Origin: Chitinophagaceae bacterium UBA7600
Lineage (GTDB): Bacteria; Bacteroidota; Bacteroidia; Chitinophagales; Chitinophagaceae
Assembly: GCA_002478885.1 (NCBI GenBank)
Contig: DLKC01000023.1
Location: 31,177-95,176, forward strand
Reading direction: 5' to 3'
DNA length: 64,000 bases
Shown here: in pieces, positions 28,458 to 38,180 of the stretch
Numbering within the stretch: position 1 is the stretch's first letter
Layout: each line of letters begins with the position of its first letter
Translations under genes and position numbers: made by a program
Notes under the pieces: model-generated
Told to the model about the DNA's origin: nothing
Seen by the model: only the letters and a program-made list of their open reading frames with translations
Databases searched by the model: none

Positions 28458-28973
28458 TTATTCTTTGATAAACAATGCCCGCAATTCATTGGCATCGTCG
28501 GGATGCATTTTACCCCCAAGAATTAAACGCAACTGCCGCCTGCGCAGTGCTCCGTCAAACAGCTTTTTCTCTTCATCAGTTTCGGGGACTAACGCTGGAA
28601 CAAGGCGCGGCTTACCATTGGGATCGAGCGCCACAAACGTGAAATAAGCCTCGTTACTTTCATAACGGTATTGGTGCAGGGAATCTTCGCCCCACACTTT
28701 AAGGTGAACTTCCATAGAGCTGTTGAAAGCGCGGGTAACATTGGCCTCAATATGCACGATATTGCCAAGTTTAATGGGATTTTTAAAACTAAGATTGTCT
28801 ACACTGGCCGTCATGCAAGGGGCGTTGCAATGCTTGCCTGCCGCCATGCCTGCGGCAATGTCCATCCAATACATAAGACGGCCACCCATAAGATTGCCAA
28901 AGGTGTTGGTATCGTTGGGCAATACCAGTTCGTTCATAATGGTAAAACTGTCTGATGGCTTTTTGGCATCCAT
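28458..28973 (-). CDS. Acyl-CoA thioesterase, hotdog fold
   Basis: About 171 residues from MDAKKPSD (28973). An in-frame ATG 18 bp upstream is disfavoured because the -7 box lies around it. The hotdog core shows NTFGNLMGGRLMYWMDIAAGMAA with the catalytic-helix Asp, then SVDNLSFKNPIKLGNIVHIEANV. The family (YciA/BFIT-like) hydrolyses acyl-CoA esters. A helical C-terminal extension of about 40 residues is present. Monocistronic. Confidence 0.92.
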   Translation of the reverse strand: MDAKKPSDSFTIMNELVLPNDTNTFGNLMGGRLMYWMDIAAGMAAGKHCNAPCMTASVDNLSFKNPIKLGNIVHIEANVTRAFNSSMEVHLKVWGEDSLHQYRYESNEAYFTFVALDPNGKPRLVPALVPETDEEKKLFDGALRRRQLRLILGGKMHPDDANELRALFIKE

Positions 28974-28988
28974 ATTTTTTATTTGAGG

Positions 28989-28996
28989 CAAAGATA
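28989..28996 (-). promoter_or_regulatory. -7 promoter box of the thioesterase gene
   Basis: TATCTTTG on the minus strand, ending 15 bases before the chosen ATG; predicted leader of about 9 bases. Confidence 0.55.
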
Positions 28997-29055
28997 GCCG
29001 GGCTTACATATTGAAATACCGGTCTCTCTGAGATAATGAAATGATACCGTGCAAT

Positions 29056-29083
29056 AAAAAAGCTCCCCGCAAGGGAAGCTTTT
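29056..29083 (-). terminator. Terminator of the M16 protease gene
   Basis: Stem AAAGCT.CCC/GGG.AGCTTT with one mismatch and loop GCAA; an A-run at 29056-29061 gives the T-tract on the minus strand. Confidence 0.7.
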
Positions 29084-29105
29084 ATGAATTTGTTGTAAAT
29101 AGTAA

Positions 29106-31919
29106 TTATTGGTTCTCCGGTAACAAAACCGCCTTTACCACATTTTTATTGTCAAACAGCTTATTCGCCGTGGCTTTAATGTCATCTGTCGTAAGGGCAT
29201 TTACTTTCTCTTCGTAGTTGAATATTTCCGCAGCGCTGTCGCCCTGGAAATAGATTCCCTGTAATTTGCCACTCCAGTAACTGTTTTCCTTTATCTGCAC
29301 TTTATACTGCTCGATCCAGGTCTTTTTCACTTTATCAAGATCAACCTGCTCTGGGCCATTGGCTTTTACTTTTTCAATTTCTGCTGCCGCAGCCTTTAAC
29401 AGCGTATCAACATTCTGCGGACCGCATGGCAACTGCAGGAACAAAGAATAGTTACTATATGGATACTTGTTAAGCCCGCCAAAAATACCTCCGCCATAAA
29501 TAGCGCCCATTTTTTCGCGCAGGTCTTCAATGATCTTTATATTCAGTATTTCGGTTAAAGCCTTTGCTTTGAAGGCAAGTTCGTCTGTATAAGCAATTTC
29601 ACCCGAGTAAAATCCAATAATCAGCGCCTTTGGTTCTGTCCCTTTTTTTACCGTAAGGTCAACATTGCCTTTTACAGGCCTCACGCCGTTATCAGCAAAC
29701 GCTGCCGGTTTGCCCTGTGAAGGCAGGCTACCAATATAAGTTGCCAGCAACGGTTTCATTTTTTCTATATCAATATTGCCGACAAAAATGAAATTGAAAT
29801 CATTGGCATCAGCAAACTGCTCTTTAAAAATAGCGATGGAACGGTCGAGATTTATTTTATTGAAATCATCAGGCGTAGGAATGACTACCGGGGCCAAAGG
29901 ATTTTTCTGGTAAACCACGTTGTAGAATGAATCTATAAAAACAGTCTGCGGGTCACTCATGGCAAACTGCATAGACGATTGCTGCTTTTCTTTCCACGCA
30001 TTGAACAATGCCTCATCTTTTCTTGGCGCTGTAAAATACAGGTTCAGCATTTGCAGCATGGTCTCTGCATCTTTCACGCTGCTGTTGCCGCTGAAGCCGG
30101 CACTTAACCCGCTTACCCTTGGCATTACGGCCGCTACTTTTCCGGCCATGTATTTCTGTAGGTCAACAGGCGAGAAATCGCCAATGCCCATGGTCTGTGC
30201 AATGGTAGAAGCATAGTTCGCACTGAACTTATCTTCCGCCGGGTACTTGCTTGTTCCGCCTTTATGGAAAGCAGTCATCACAATTTCATCATCTTTAAAA
30301 TCGGTCGGCTTCAGTATTGCTTTCGCGCCGTTGGCAAAAGTAATTTCTGTTGTGCCAAGCTGTTCATTCTTCTGCTCTTTTACGATACTGCCGGGTTGCG
30401 GCTTTGTTTTCATCAACGTAGAAGCAACTGCTTTTTCTGCATAGGGTTTCACATCCGCCTTCATAGCGTTTTGGGCGAGTGCAAGCAGACCTGCATTATC
30501 CGGCAGTTGGTAGTTGCTCGATTCGGGACCCTGCAGGCTCACAAATATTTTATCATTCTGCTTCAGCGGTGCTGCAACATCATTCACCTCTTTCAATGTA
30601 ATTCCGGGCATCATTTGTTTGTAATATTCAAACTCTTTGGCAATACCGGGCGATGGTTCCTGCTGAAGGAACACTCTCGCATATTCTTCCACGTAATTGG
30701 ATGATTCTGTTTTATCCCTGTTATTATAGGATTGTTCGATAGAAGCGATCTGTTGTTTCTTCGCACGCTCCAGTTCATTTTCGGTAAAGCCAAAACGCTT
30801 GGCTCTTTCGATCTCTGTCATCATCGAAACCAATGCTGAGTCGGGCCCGCCTTTTCCTGCAACTGCATAGGCAGAGAAATTCTCATACCCTCTTGCATAA
30901 CCGCTAAAGCCTGCACCTGCAAAAAGAAACGGAGGATTTGCACTTCTTGTCAATTCAGCAAAACGTTGGTTGAGCAAACTTGTAAATAGATTTTTTACCA
31001 GGTAATCCCGGTAGTCCTTAAGCGTGGTTTCAACCTTGGAAGGCGCTGCAGGGTAATCGACCTGTACAAAATAGTTGGTTGCTTCCTTGTCAGTAGCGAT
31101 AACCGACTTACTCACTGTTCTTGCAGGGACTTTTGACATCGTCCGGGGCTTTTCTTTTGCCGGGTTAACAAGCCCGCCGAAATATTCCTTCACAAGCTTT
31201 TCCGTTGCGTTCACATCCACATCCCCTACAATGATTACTGCCATCAAATCCGGGCGGTAATAATCTTTGTAAAATCGCTTTACCACATCATAAGGCGCAT
31301 TTTTTATAATACTGTCTTTACCTATCGGTAAACGATTGGCATATTTTGAACCCTCATATTGTAATGGGTAGATCTTCCTGAACATACGGTCATCCGCGCC
31401 TTTTCCAAGACGGCTTTCCTCCAACACCACACCACGTTCGCCATCGATTTCATCATTGTCAAAACTTAAACCGCCGGCCCAGTCCTGCAGTACCGTTAAT
31501 CCACGGCGCAGGTTTGCGGTATCGCTCAGTGGCACAGGAAGAATATAAACCGTTTCATCAAAACCGGTATAAGCATTAAGATCGGCGCCGAATTCTATAC
31601 CAAGCTTTTGCAGGAAATCCACCAGTTCATTCTTCTTGAAGTGTTTACTACCGTTAAAAGCCATGTGCTCGGTAAAATGCGCCAGGCCCTGCTGGTCATC
31701 TTCTTCAAGAATGGCACCTGCATTCACCGCAAGGCGCATCTCCACTTTATTTTCCGGCTTCTTATTCTGCCTGATATAATACGTAAGACCGTTGGCAAGC
31801 TTGCCCGTTTTTACGTTGCCATCAAAAGGTATTTTATCTGAAAGGTTTTGTGCAATTGCACTTGCCGTGAATAGCGAAACAAAAACCAATACAAAGGTGT
31901 AGTTCAGTCTTTTTAGCAT
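29106..31919 (-). CDS. M16 family zinc protease, two-domain form
   Basis: About 937 residues from MLKRLNYTF (31919); the longer frame adds 16 residues upstream that cover the promoter. A signal peptide ends at AIAQ, so it is periplasmic. The inverted zinc motif HFTEH (about 80-84) and the downstream Glu of VLEESRLG mark the active N-terminal M16 unit. A second, inactive M16 unit follows (about 500-930). It resembles pitrilysin-like insulinase-family peptidases common in Bacteroidota. The substrate is unknown. Monocistronic with its own terminator. Confidence 0.95.
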   Translation of the reverse strand: MLKRLNYTFVLVFVSLFTASAIAQNLSDKIPFDGNVKTGKLANGLTYYIRQNKKPENKVEMRLAVNAGAILEEDDQQGLAHFTEHMAFNGSKHFKKNELVDFLQKLGIEFGADLNAYTGFDETVYILPVPLSDTANLRRGLTVLQDWAGGLSFDNDEIDGERGVVLEESRLGKGADDRMFRKIYPLQYEGSKYANRLPIGKDSIIKNAPYDVVKRFYKDYYRPDLMAVIIVGDVDVNATEKLVKEYFGGLVNPAKEKPRTMSKVPARTVSKSVIATDKEATNYFVQVDYPAAPSKVETTLKDYRDYLVKNLFTSLLNQRFAELTRSANPPFLFAGAGFSGYARGYENFSAYAVAGKGGPDSALVSMMTEIERAKRFGFTENELERAKKQQIASIEQSYNNRDKTESSNYVEEYARVFLQQEPSPGIAKEFEYYKQMMPGITLKEVNDVAAPLKQNDKIFVSLQGPESSNYQLPDNAGLLALAQNAMKADVKPYAEKAVASTLMKTKPQPGSIVKEQKNEQLGTTEITFANGAKAILKPTDFKDDEIVMTAFHKGGTSKYPAEDKFSANYASTIAQTMGIGDFSPVDLQKYMAGKVAAVMPRVSGLSAGFSGNSSVKDAETMLQMLNLYFTAPRKDEALFNAWKEKQQSSMQFAMSDPQTVFIDSFYNVVYQKNPLAPVVIPTPDDFNKINLDRSIAIFKEQFADANDFNFIFVGNIDIEKMKPLLATYIGSLPSQGKPAAFADNGVRPVKGNVDLTVKKGTEPKALIIGFYSGEIAYTDELAFKAKALTEILNIKIIEDLREKMGAIYGGGIFGGLNKYPYSNYSLFLQLPCGPQNVDTLLKAAAAEIEKVKANGPEQVDLDKVKKTWIEQYKVQIKENSYWSGKLQGIYFQGDSAAEIFNYEEKVNALTTDDIKATANKLFDNKNVVKAVLLPENQ

Positions 31920-31938
31920 AGAAGAGATTTTTGAGCGC

Positions 31939-31946
31939 CAAATATA
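31939..31946 (-). promoter_or_regulatory. -7 promoter box of the M16 protease gene
   Basis: TATATTTG on the minus strand fits TAnnTTTG and ends 19 bases before the chosen ATG. Confidence 0.5.
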
Positions 31947-32223
31947 TCTCAAAAGCCTGTGCGGCAATAACTTTTATTAAAAACATAACAGTAAAATTGG
32001 TGCTGCTGGCCCATAGGCGGGATAAGTGATTTTTTTTGCACCCTGCTGCGGCAAAGTATGGAGCGCTGCTTGCGCTTGCCTCAGGGAAGGAACGATCCGG
32101 GGATCACACGCTTGTATTGCAGCATATAGGTCGGAAAGCCCGGAGTTCAAACGACCTGCATCAATCCATCATTGCGGGAATGGTTTTCGGTCTTCTTCAG
32201 TGTCGCTGATTTAGGGGCTAATG

Positions 32224-32250
32224 GTACATGTGTGCGACCCAACAACAGCC
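32224..32250 (+). repeat. Dyad repeat copy 14, imperfect core
   Basis: GTACATGTGTGCGACCCAAC, core 32234-32240 with one broken dyad position, tail AACAGCC. It lies 138 bp downstream of the degenerate GGGAAGGAACGAT motif. Confidence 0.65.
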
Positions 32251-32345
32251 TCATAGCAATTCTTTCGCAGGGCGCATAAATAATCCACGACTAAAACAGG
32301 TTTAACTTTTATATCTGCATAAATTGCTGCATCAATCATCCATCC

Positions 32346-34817
32346 ATGAAATTTCTTTTAACGCTTGCTTTTACCCAGTTACTGTTTACATTTCTACCAG
32401 CGCAACCGGGCATGCAACTCTGGTATAAACAGCCCGCCGCTGTATGGACCGAAGCCTTGCCCATTGGCAACGGCAGGTTGGGCGCTATGGTTTTTGGGGG
32501 CACCAGCAAAGAATTGCTGCAACTCAATGAAGCGACGCTGTGGGCGGGCGGCCCGGTGCAGACAAACGTGAACCCACAGGCAAAAACCTATTTGCCATTG
32601 GTGCGGCAAGCATTGTTCAATAAGCAATACGACACAGCCGTCGCATTGGTAAAAAAAATGCAGGGCTTGTTTTCAGAGAGCTACCTGCCCATGGCCGATC
32701 TGCAGGTCGAGCAGGACTTTGGCAGCGGGCAAGCGACCAACTACAACCGCACGCTCAACATAAGCGATGCACTCGCCACCACTACATTCACCGCAAATGA
32801 CGTGGAGTATAAGCGGGAGATTTTTGTTTCTGCCCCCGCACAGGTAATGCTGATAAAATTATCTGCCAGTGCTGCAAAAAAGATCAATGCTGTATTTAAG
32901 ATCAGCAGCCAGGTGCGCTCCCATAATGAAGTCATGAATAACAATATCCTCGCTCTGAAAGGCAAGGCACCATCGCACGCCGATCCAAGCTACTACAACC
33001 CAAACGATCACCCCGTTATTTACGAAGACCCGAACGGCTGTAACGGCATGCGATTCGAAGTGCTGCTGAAAGCTATAAACAAAGATGGATCAGTAACAAT
33101 CGACACATCGGGCATTCATGTAAGCAACGCGACTGAAGTGGTACTGGTATTGTCAGCCGCCACAAGCTTTAACGGCTTTGACAAATGCCCCGATAAAGAT
33201 GGCAAAGACGAAAACAAACTTGCTTTCAATAACCTGTCGGCAGCGCTAAAAAAATCGTATGCCGTTCTGTGGAATGAACATGAAAAGGATTATCACCGGT
33301 TTTTTAACCGCGTTGCATTAACGCTGAATAATACTGCAGGCAACAAAACCAAGGATCAGTTGCCAACAGATGAGAGACTGGATGCCTACACAAAAGGCGG
33401 CGCCGATGATGGTCTTGAAACGCTGTATTTCCAGTATGGCCGCTACCTGTTGATCAGTTCTTCCCGCACAAAAGATGTTCCTGCAAACCTCCAGGGTATC
33501 TGGAACAAAGAAATGCGGCCACCATGGAGCGCGAACTATACAACAAATATTAACCTGCAGATGAACTACTGGCCTGCCGAGGCTACCAATCTTTCTGAAA
33601 TGGCGGAACCCCTCTTCGGCTTGCTGGAACATCTTTCCGTAACAGGGGCCACAACAGCAAAGGAGTTTTATGGAATGAAAGGCTGGGTGGTACACCACAA
33701 CTCAGATATATGGGCTTTATCAAACCCCGTTGGTGACAAGGGCTGGGGCGATCCGAAATGGGCCAACTGGGCCATGGGTGCCAACTGGCTTTGCAGGCAT
33801 TTATGGGAACATTATCTCTATACCGGCGATACAAAATTTTTAAGGGACACCGCCTACCCGCTGATGAAAGGTGCTGCACAGTTCACGTTCGATTGGCTCA
33901 CGACAGACAAAGACGGCTACCTGGTTACAGCGCCATCCGTTTCGCCGGAGAATGTTTACTACTACGATGGCAATAAGGTGAGCGATATTTCCGTGGCAAC
34001 CACGATGGACATGGGCATTATCAAAGATCTCTTTGGCAACCTTATTGAAGCGGGTAAAATACTAAATGTCGACAAGGCATTCCGCGATACGCTCGAAGCA
34101 AAAAAGGATAAGCTGTTTCCTTATAAAGTAGGGCACAAAGGCAACCTGCAGGAATGGTCGCAGGATTATGAAGATCCCGAACCACATCACAGGCACACAT
34201 CGCACCTATATGCTTTGCACCCCTCCAACCAGGTATCGCCGATCACAACGCCAGATCTTGCAAATGCTGCTGAGCGTACACTCGAACTCCGAGGCGATGA
34301 TGGCACCGGCTGGAGCCTTGCATGGAAAATAAACTTCTGGGCCCGCTTACTCAATGGCGACCACGCTTACAAACTTTACCGCAACCTGCTTCGCCTTACC
34401 AAGGAAACCGCAACAGACTATGGTTCGCACGGCGGCGCCTACCCTAATTTGTTCGACGCTCACCCGCCATTCCAGATCGATGGCAACTTTGCCGGCACTG
34501 CCGGCGTTGCCGAAATGTTACTGCAATCCCAGAACAATGAATTGCATTTACTGCCCGCGATTCCCAAAGTATGGAAAATCGGGTCAGTAAAAGGCTTGCG
34601 GGCAAGAGGCGGCTTTGAAGTGAGTATTGACTGGAGCAACGATTATATAAATCATGCAGGTATTATTTCACTGCTCGGCAATGAGTGTACAGTAAGAACA
34701 GCGGCGCCCATGAAACTAAAAGGCACGAATATAATTTCCAAAGAAGCAACTTATGGATTTGTGATCGCTTTTAAAACAGAAAAGGGAAAACAATATGAAC
34801 TGGTAAAAGCGAACTAA
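32346..34817 (+). CDS. Glycoside hydrolase family 95 (alpha-L-fucosidase-type)
   Basis: An 823-residue exported enzyme; the signal peptide ends near LPAQPG. The N-terminal beta-sandwich opens with [25 protein letters not shown], the diagnostic GH95 start. The catalytic (alpha/alpha)6 region has [26 protein letters not shown] (about 380-412), whose Asn pair activates water in the bifidobacterial enzyme, and QIDGNFAG (about 708), which contains the conserved Asp. Known members remove alpha-1,2-fucose or alpha-L-galactose. No SusC/SusD pair or other CAZyme is adjacent, so it is not in a typical utilisation locus. Confidence 0.93.
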   Translation: MKFLLTLAFTQLLFTFLPAQPGMQLWYKQPAAVWTEALPIGNGRLGAMVFGGTSKELLQLNEATLWAGGPVQTNVNPQAKTYLPLVRQALFNKQYDTAVALVKKMQGLFSESYLPMADLQVEQDFGSGQATNYNRTLNISDALATTTFTANDVEYKREIFVSAPAQVMLIKLSASAAKKINAVFKISSQVRSHNEVMNNNILALKGKAPSHADPSYYNPNDHPVIYEDPNGCNGMRFEVLLKAINKDGSVTIDTSGIHVSNATEVVLVLSAATSFNGFDKCPDKDGKDENKLAFNNLSAALKKSYAVLWNEHEKDYHRFFNRVALTLNNTAGNKTKDQLPTDERLDAYTKGGADDGLETLYFQYGRYLLISSSRTKDVPANLQGIWNKEMRPPWSANYTTNINLQMNYWPAEATNLSEMAEPLFGLLEHLSVTGATTAKEFYGMKGWVVHHNSDIWALSNPVGDKGWGDPKWANWAMGANWLCRHLWEHYLYTGDTKFLRDTAYPLMKGAAQFTFDWLTTDKDGYLVTAPSVSPENVYYYDGNKVSDISVATTMDMGIIKDLFGNLIEAGKILNVDKAFRDTLEAKKDKLFPYKVGHKGNLQEWSQDYEDPEPHHRHTSHLYALHPSNQVSPITTPDLANAAERTLELRGDDGTGWSLAWKINFWARLLNGDHAYKLYRNLLRLTKETATDYGSHGGAYPNLFDAHPPFQIDGNFAGTAGVAEMLLQSQNNELHLLPAIPKVWKIGSVKGLRARGGFEVSIDWSNDYINHAGIISLLGNECTVRTAAPMKLKGTNIISKEATYGFVIAFKTEKGKQYELVKAN

Positions 34818-34865
34818 GATCTTTCGATCAGCAATAGTGCAGTTATCAGCTTTGGTAGGCCCTCC

Positions 34866-34878
34866 CGGGAGGAACAAT
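34866..34878 (+). repeat. CGGGAGGAACAAT motif, copy 2
   Basis: Identical to the 13-mer at 15012 and 39041; it lies 138 bp upstream of dyad repeat copy 15. Confidence 0.6.
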
Positions 34879-34948
34879 TTGTAGGTCACTCACCGTGCCT
34901 CCCGTTCTTTACGCAGCTTTTCCGGCAAAACAATCCGGTTTGATTTTT

Positions 34949-34986
34949 AAAAAAGAAGCGGGCCAGAACTGGCCCGCTTTATTTTG
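34949..34986. terminator. Bidirectional terminator between GH95 and korA
   Basis: A perfect 11-bp stem AAGCGGGCCAG/CTGGCCCGCTT with a 2-base loop, an A-run on the left and a T-run on the right. It lies between convergent genes and can serve both. Confidence 0.85.
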
Positions 34987-35003
34987 TAGCGTTATGTTAT
35001 ACA

Positions 35004-35035
35004 GTACAAGTGAGTGACACAAGGGACGATGCCAT
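35004..35035 (+). repeat. Dyad repeat copy 15
   Basis: GTACAAGTGA, core GTGACAC at 35014-35020, with the full GATGCCAT tail. Convergent gap downstream of GH95 and korA. Confidence 0.88.
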
Positions 35036-35061
35036 TTGCAGCACCGCCCGGCCAACAAATA

Positions 35062-36909
35062 TTAAAACAGTTTTTTGATCTCTTCCACCAGTTCTGTTTT
35101 TGTGATAGGAATACCCATGATCTTGTTGTAAGGGATCGCGTCGATAAAATATTTGTCGCGGATGATCTTTACCAGCTGCCCGTTGTTGATCTCAGGCACC
35201 AATACCTTATCAAAATTCTTGAGTATTTCACCCAGGTTGCGGGGGAACGGTCGCACATAACGGATATGTGCATGGCTAACCGAAAGCCCTTGTGAAAGCA
35301 GCTCTTCTACCGCGCTTCTAATGGCGCCATAAGTGCTGCCCCAGCCAAGCACGAGCACCTTTCCTTTGTCAGCGCCACTGTCTATTTTCTGCTCGGGTAT
35401 ATAGTCGGCAATACGCTCCACTTTGGCTTCCCTTGTTTTCACCATGTGCTGGTGGTTCTCGGGTTCGTAGTTAACGTTACCCGTAACATCCTGCTTCTCC
35501 AGCCCGCCTATACGGTGTTCCAAACCCGGTGTTCCGGGCACTGCCCAGGGTCGAACAAGTTTTTCATCCCGCTTGTAAGGCAGGTATTTTTCTTCGCCTT
35601 CTGCGAGGGCGGTTTTATATTTTACTTCGATCGGTGCAAGATCGGCCGACTGCGGAAAACGCCATGGTTCAGCACCATTGGCGATATACCCGTCGCTGAG
35701 CAGTATCACAGGCGTCATATGCTGTAACGCAATACGCACAGCTTCGTATGCAACGTCAAAACAATCGCTTGGCGTACAGCTTGCGATTATCGGCATCGGG
35801 CACTCGCCGTTCCTGCCATAATACGCCTGCATAAGGTCGCTCTGTTCTGTTTTGGTAGGCAAACCCGTAGATGGACCACCGCGCTGGATATTGATGATCA
35901 CCAACGGTATCTCGAGCATTACCGCCAGGCCCATAGCCTCGGCTTTTAAAGCCATACCCGGACCCGAAGTGGTGGTAATACCAAGACTGCCGCCGTACGA
36001 AGCGCCGATAGCGGAGGCGATGGCTGCAATTTCATCTTCAGCCTGGAACGTGCGCACACCAAAGGTCTTGTATTTGCTGAGGTCGTGCAATATGTCAGAA
36101 GCCGGCGTAATGGGATACGATCCAAGGAATAAAGGCAACCGGCTTTTCTGGGAAGCCGCAATTAGGCCATACGTAAGCGCCTGGTTGCCCATGATACCGC
36201 GGTATTTGCCCGCCGGCATCCTGGCTTTCTCCACTTCAAAACGCGTGGTGAAAGTTTCGGTAGTATCCCCGAAATTATAGCCGGCCTGCAGGGCTTTGAT
36301 ATTACTGTTCAGGATGGTTTGTTTTTTACCAAACTTGTCCTGCAAAAAGTTGATGGTGTTGTCGAGGTTACGGTTATACATCCAGTAAAGGAATCCAAGC
36401 ACAAACATGTTTTTTGCGCGGTCCTTTTCTTTGATCCCCAGGTCGGTGAATTCCTTCAACGCTTCCCGGGTCATTTTGGTAACATCGATTTTAATGAGGT
36501 CATAACTATCCAGGCTGCCGTCTTCCAGCGGGTGCACACCTTCAGGATAGTTGGCCAACCGGAGATTCTTTGTATCAAAACCATCCACATTGGCAATGAT
36601 TTTGGCACCGGGCTTAAGGCTGCGAAGGTTCACTTTCAAAGCTGCAGCATTCATGGCTACCAACACATCGCAAAGATCGCCGGGTGTAAAAACAGGATTA
36701 CTCGAAAAACGCAACTGGAAACCACTTACACCCGGCAGTGTTCCTATCGGGGCACGTATTTCTGCGGGGAAGTCTGGAAAAGTTGCCAGGTCAAGACCCA
36801 TAAGGGCTGAGTTGTTTGTAAACTGCGAACCGGTAAGCTGCATGCCGTCTCCACTGTCACCGGCAAATTTTATCACCACATCGCTTAGTAGCACATTCTG
36901 CTTGTCCAT
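35062..36909 (-). CDS. korA: 2-oxoacid:ferredoxin oxidoreductase, fused gamma-alpha subunit
   Basis: A 615-residue subunit. The N-terminal gamma domain (about 1-190) has VIKFAGDSGDGMQLTGSQF; the alpha domain (about 215-600) has GNQALTYGLIAASQKSRLPLFLGSYPITPASDILHDL and the ITTTSGPGMALKAEAMG stretch. This gamma-alpha fusion is typical of KorA/2-oxoglutarate synthase in Bacteroidota. The enzyme makes acyl-CoA and reduced ferredoxin from 2-oxoacids. The TPP-binding beta subunit (KorB) normally follows directly; here a terminator and an opposing gene follow instead, so the partner must lie elsewhere. Confidence 0.93.
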   Translation of the reverse strand: MDKQNVLLSDVVIKFAGDSGDGMQLTGSQFTNNSALMGLDLATFPDFPAEIRAPIGTLPGVSGFQLRFSSNPVFTPGDLCDVLVAMNAAALKVNLRSLKPGAKIIANVDGFDTKNLRLANYPEGVHPLEDGSLDSYDLIKIDVTKMTREALKEFTDLGIKEKDRAKNMFVLGFLYWMYNRNLDNTINFLQDKFGKKQTILNSNIKALQAGYNFGDTTETFTTRFEVEKARMPAGKYRGIMGNQALTYGLIAASQKSRLPLFLGSYPITPASDILHDLSKYKTFGVRTFQAEDEIAAIASAIGASYGGSLGITTTSGPGMALKAEAMGLAVMLEIPLVIINIQRGGPSTGLPTKTEQSDLMQAYYGRNGECPMPIIASCTPSDCFDVAYEAVRIALQHMTPVILLSDGYIANGAEPWRFPQSADLAPIEVKYKTALAEGEEKYLPYKRDEKLVRPWAVPGTPGLEHRIGGLEKQDVTGNVNYEPENHQHMVKTREAKVERIADYIPEQKIDSGADKGKVLVLGWGSTYGAIRSAVEELLSQGLSVSHAHIRYVRPFPRNLGEILKNFDKVLVPEINNGQLVKIIRDKYFIDAIPYNKIMGIPITKTELVEEIKKLF

Positions 36910-37097
36910 GCCATTGATTGATTTATCTTATTGAATCGTTAGGTAATTTCGGCGAAGTTAATATTTACGGGCAAATAAAATACTGATGCTTATCCGAAAA
37001 GAATGAATGGTAATAAAATGTGTTTTTCAATGCTTTGAAATACCTTCAATAGTTAGCTGGCATGAATTGGTAGTGGTAATTCCGGCAACGGTTTTTC

Positions 37098-37126
37098 ATG
37101 GCATCTTCGTTGCGTCGCAATCACTT
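37098..37126 (-). repeat. Dyad repeat copy 16
   Basis: Reverse copy, core GCGACGC at 37112-37118, with AACGAAGATGCCAT tail. The head is diverged (GAAGTGAT). It lies in a divergent gap. Confidence 0.8.
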
Positions 37127-37224
37127 CAACGCCCGGCATCAATGGGCGGCCGCCGGCAGAGGCGAATTTTTAGTTAAACCTCTATGGCTTATGGCAGATT
37201 TATTTTTCATGTCAGGCCATAGTA

Positions 37225-37232
37225 TACATTTG
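37225..37232 (+). promoter_or_regulatory. -7 promoter box of the deacetylase gene
   Basis: TACATTTG fits TAnnTTTG and ends 22 bases before the ATG at 37255. Confidence 0.5.
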
Positions 37233-37254
37233 CTTCAAATTAAGCAACCCTTTT

Positions 37255-38121
37255 ATGGAAGACAGTTCGGTCTGCAGCAGTTCCCGTAAGCTGACCAGGT
37301 ATTGTGTGTTTCTTTTCTTGTTATTCCCGGCATGTTCCAATAACCCGGCTCCGGGAAATATCACCGGATCAAAAGATAGCCTGGCTGTTTCACCGCCAAA
37401 AGACAGTAGCATGAATGTGGCGCCAATTACCCCCGCCTTCATATACGACAGCACTAAGACGTACATCTACCTAACCCTCGATGATGGCCCCCAGAAAGGC
37501 ACCATGAATTGTTACAACCTGCTTAAAGCACTTGGTGTAAAGGCGAGCTTCTTTATGATCGGCGTGCACGTCGATAACGATTACGATCGCAAAGAGGTTT
37601 CGGAGATAAGAGATAGTTACCCGATGTTTCTTTTGTGCAACCATAGCTACACGCACGCCAACTACAATCACTACCACGCCTATTACAATGCCCCCGATTC
37701 GGCATTAAGGGATTTTGAAAAGAACGAACAAAAACTGAATGTACCGGTAAAGATCGTACGCACGCCAGGCAACAGCTCTTGGGTGGTAAATGGACGAATA
37801 AGGGCCCCTGCGCTTACAAAACCACTCTGCCACCTGTTCGACTCCAACGGTTATGCAGCAGCAGGCTGGGATGTGGAATGGCGTTTCCGTGATGGCGATA
37901 CACCCATCGAAAGCGCCAACCGCATGATCAGCATCATTAACCAGTATGCAAGGAGCAACGACTTGTTTGTGCCCGGGCATGTAGTAATACTCGCACATGA
38001 TCGCATGTTTGGCCGGCAGAATTATGCTGATTCCCTGCAAAAAGTGGTCAGCGTGCTAAAGGCAAACCCGCATTATGTCTTTGAAACAATCGACCATTAC
38101 CCGGGCATGAAAGGCAAATAA
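37255..38121 (+). CDS. Polysaccharide deacetylase family lipoprotein
   Basis: 288 residues with a lipobox FPAC (C27), so it is probably anchored to a membrane. The NodB homology domain begins at YIYLTLDDGP, where D76 is the catalytic base and D77 a metal ligand; H130 and H134 in HSYTH complete the metal site. RTPGNSSW supplies motif 3 and VVILAHD (about 248) the catalytic His region. Such enzymes remove acetyl groups from peptidoglycan, chitin or exopolysaccharide; the substrate is not determinable. Monocistronic. Confidence 0.92.
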   Translation: MEDSSVCSSSRKLTRYCVFLFLLFPACSNNPAPGNITGSKDSLAVSPPKDSSMNVAPITPAFIYDSTKTYIYLTLDDGPQKGTMNCYNLLKALGVKASFFMIGVHVDNDYDRKEVSEIRDSYPMFLLCNHSYTHANYNHYHAYYNAPDSALRDFEKNEQKLNVPVKIVRTPGNSSWVVNGRIRAPALTKPLCHLFDSNGYAAAGWDVEWRFRDGDTPIESANRMISIINQYARSNDLFVPGHVVILAHDRMFGRQNYADSLQKVVSVLKANPHYVFETIDHYPGMKGK

Positions 38122-38150
38122 ATTAACAGCTTTTGCAAATGCTTTTCCAT

Positions 38151-38158
38151 TATTTTTG
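38151..38158 (+). promoter_or_regulatory. -7 promoter box of the BI-1 family gene
   Basis: TATTTTTG fits TAnnTTTG and lies 22 bases before the ATG, with TTTTG 15 bases upstream. Confidence 0.5.
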
Positions 38159-38180
38159 TCTCACTAAAATTTAGAATGAT

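Larger units (their letters stand above)
31920..32345. other. Divergent gap between M16 protease and GH95 genes
   Basis: It holds the M16 promoter box, a degenerate GGGAAGGAACGAT motif (32084-32096), a reverse fragment resembling the repeat head near 32103-32116, and dyad repeat copy 14. No gene was seen. Confidence 0.5.
36910..37254. other. Divergent gap between korA and polysaccharide deacetylase
   Basis: It contains dyad repeat copy 16 and the -7 box of the deacetylase gene. No gene was seen. Confidence 0.5.
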
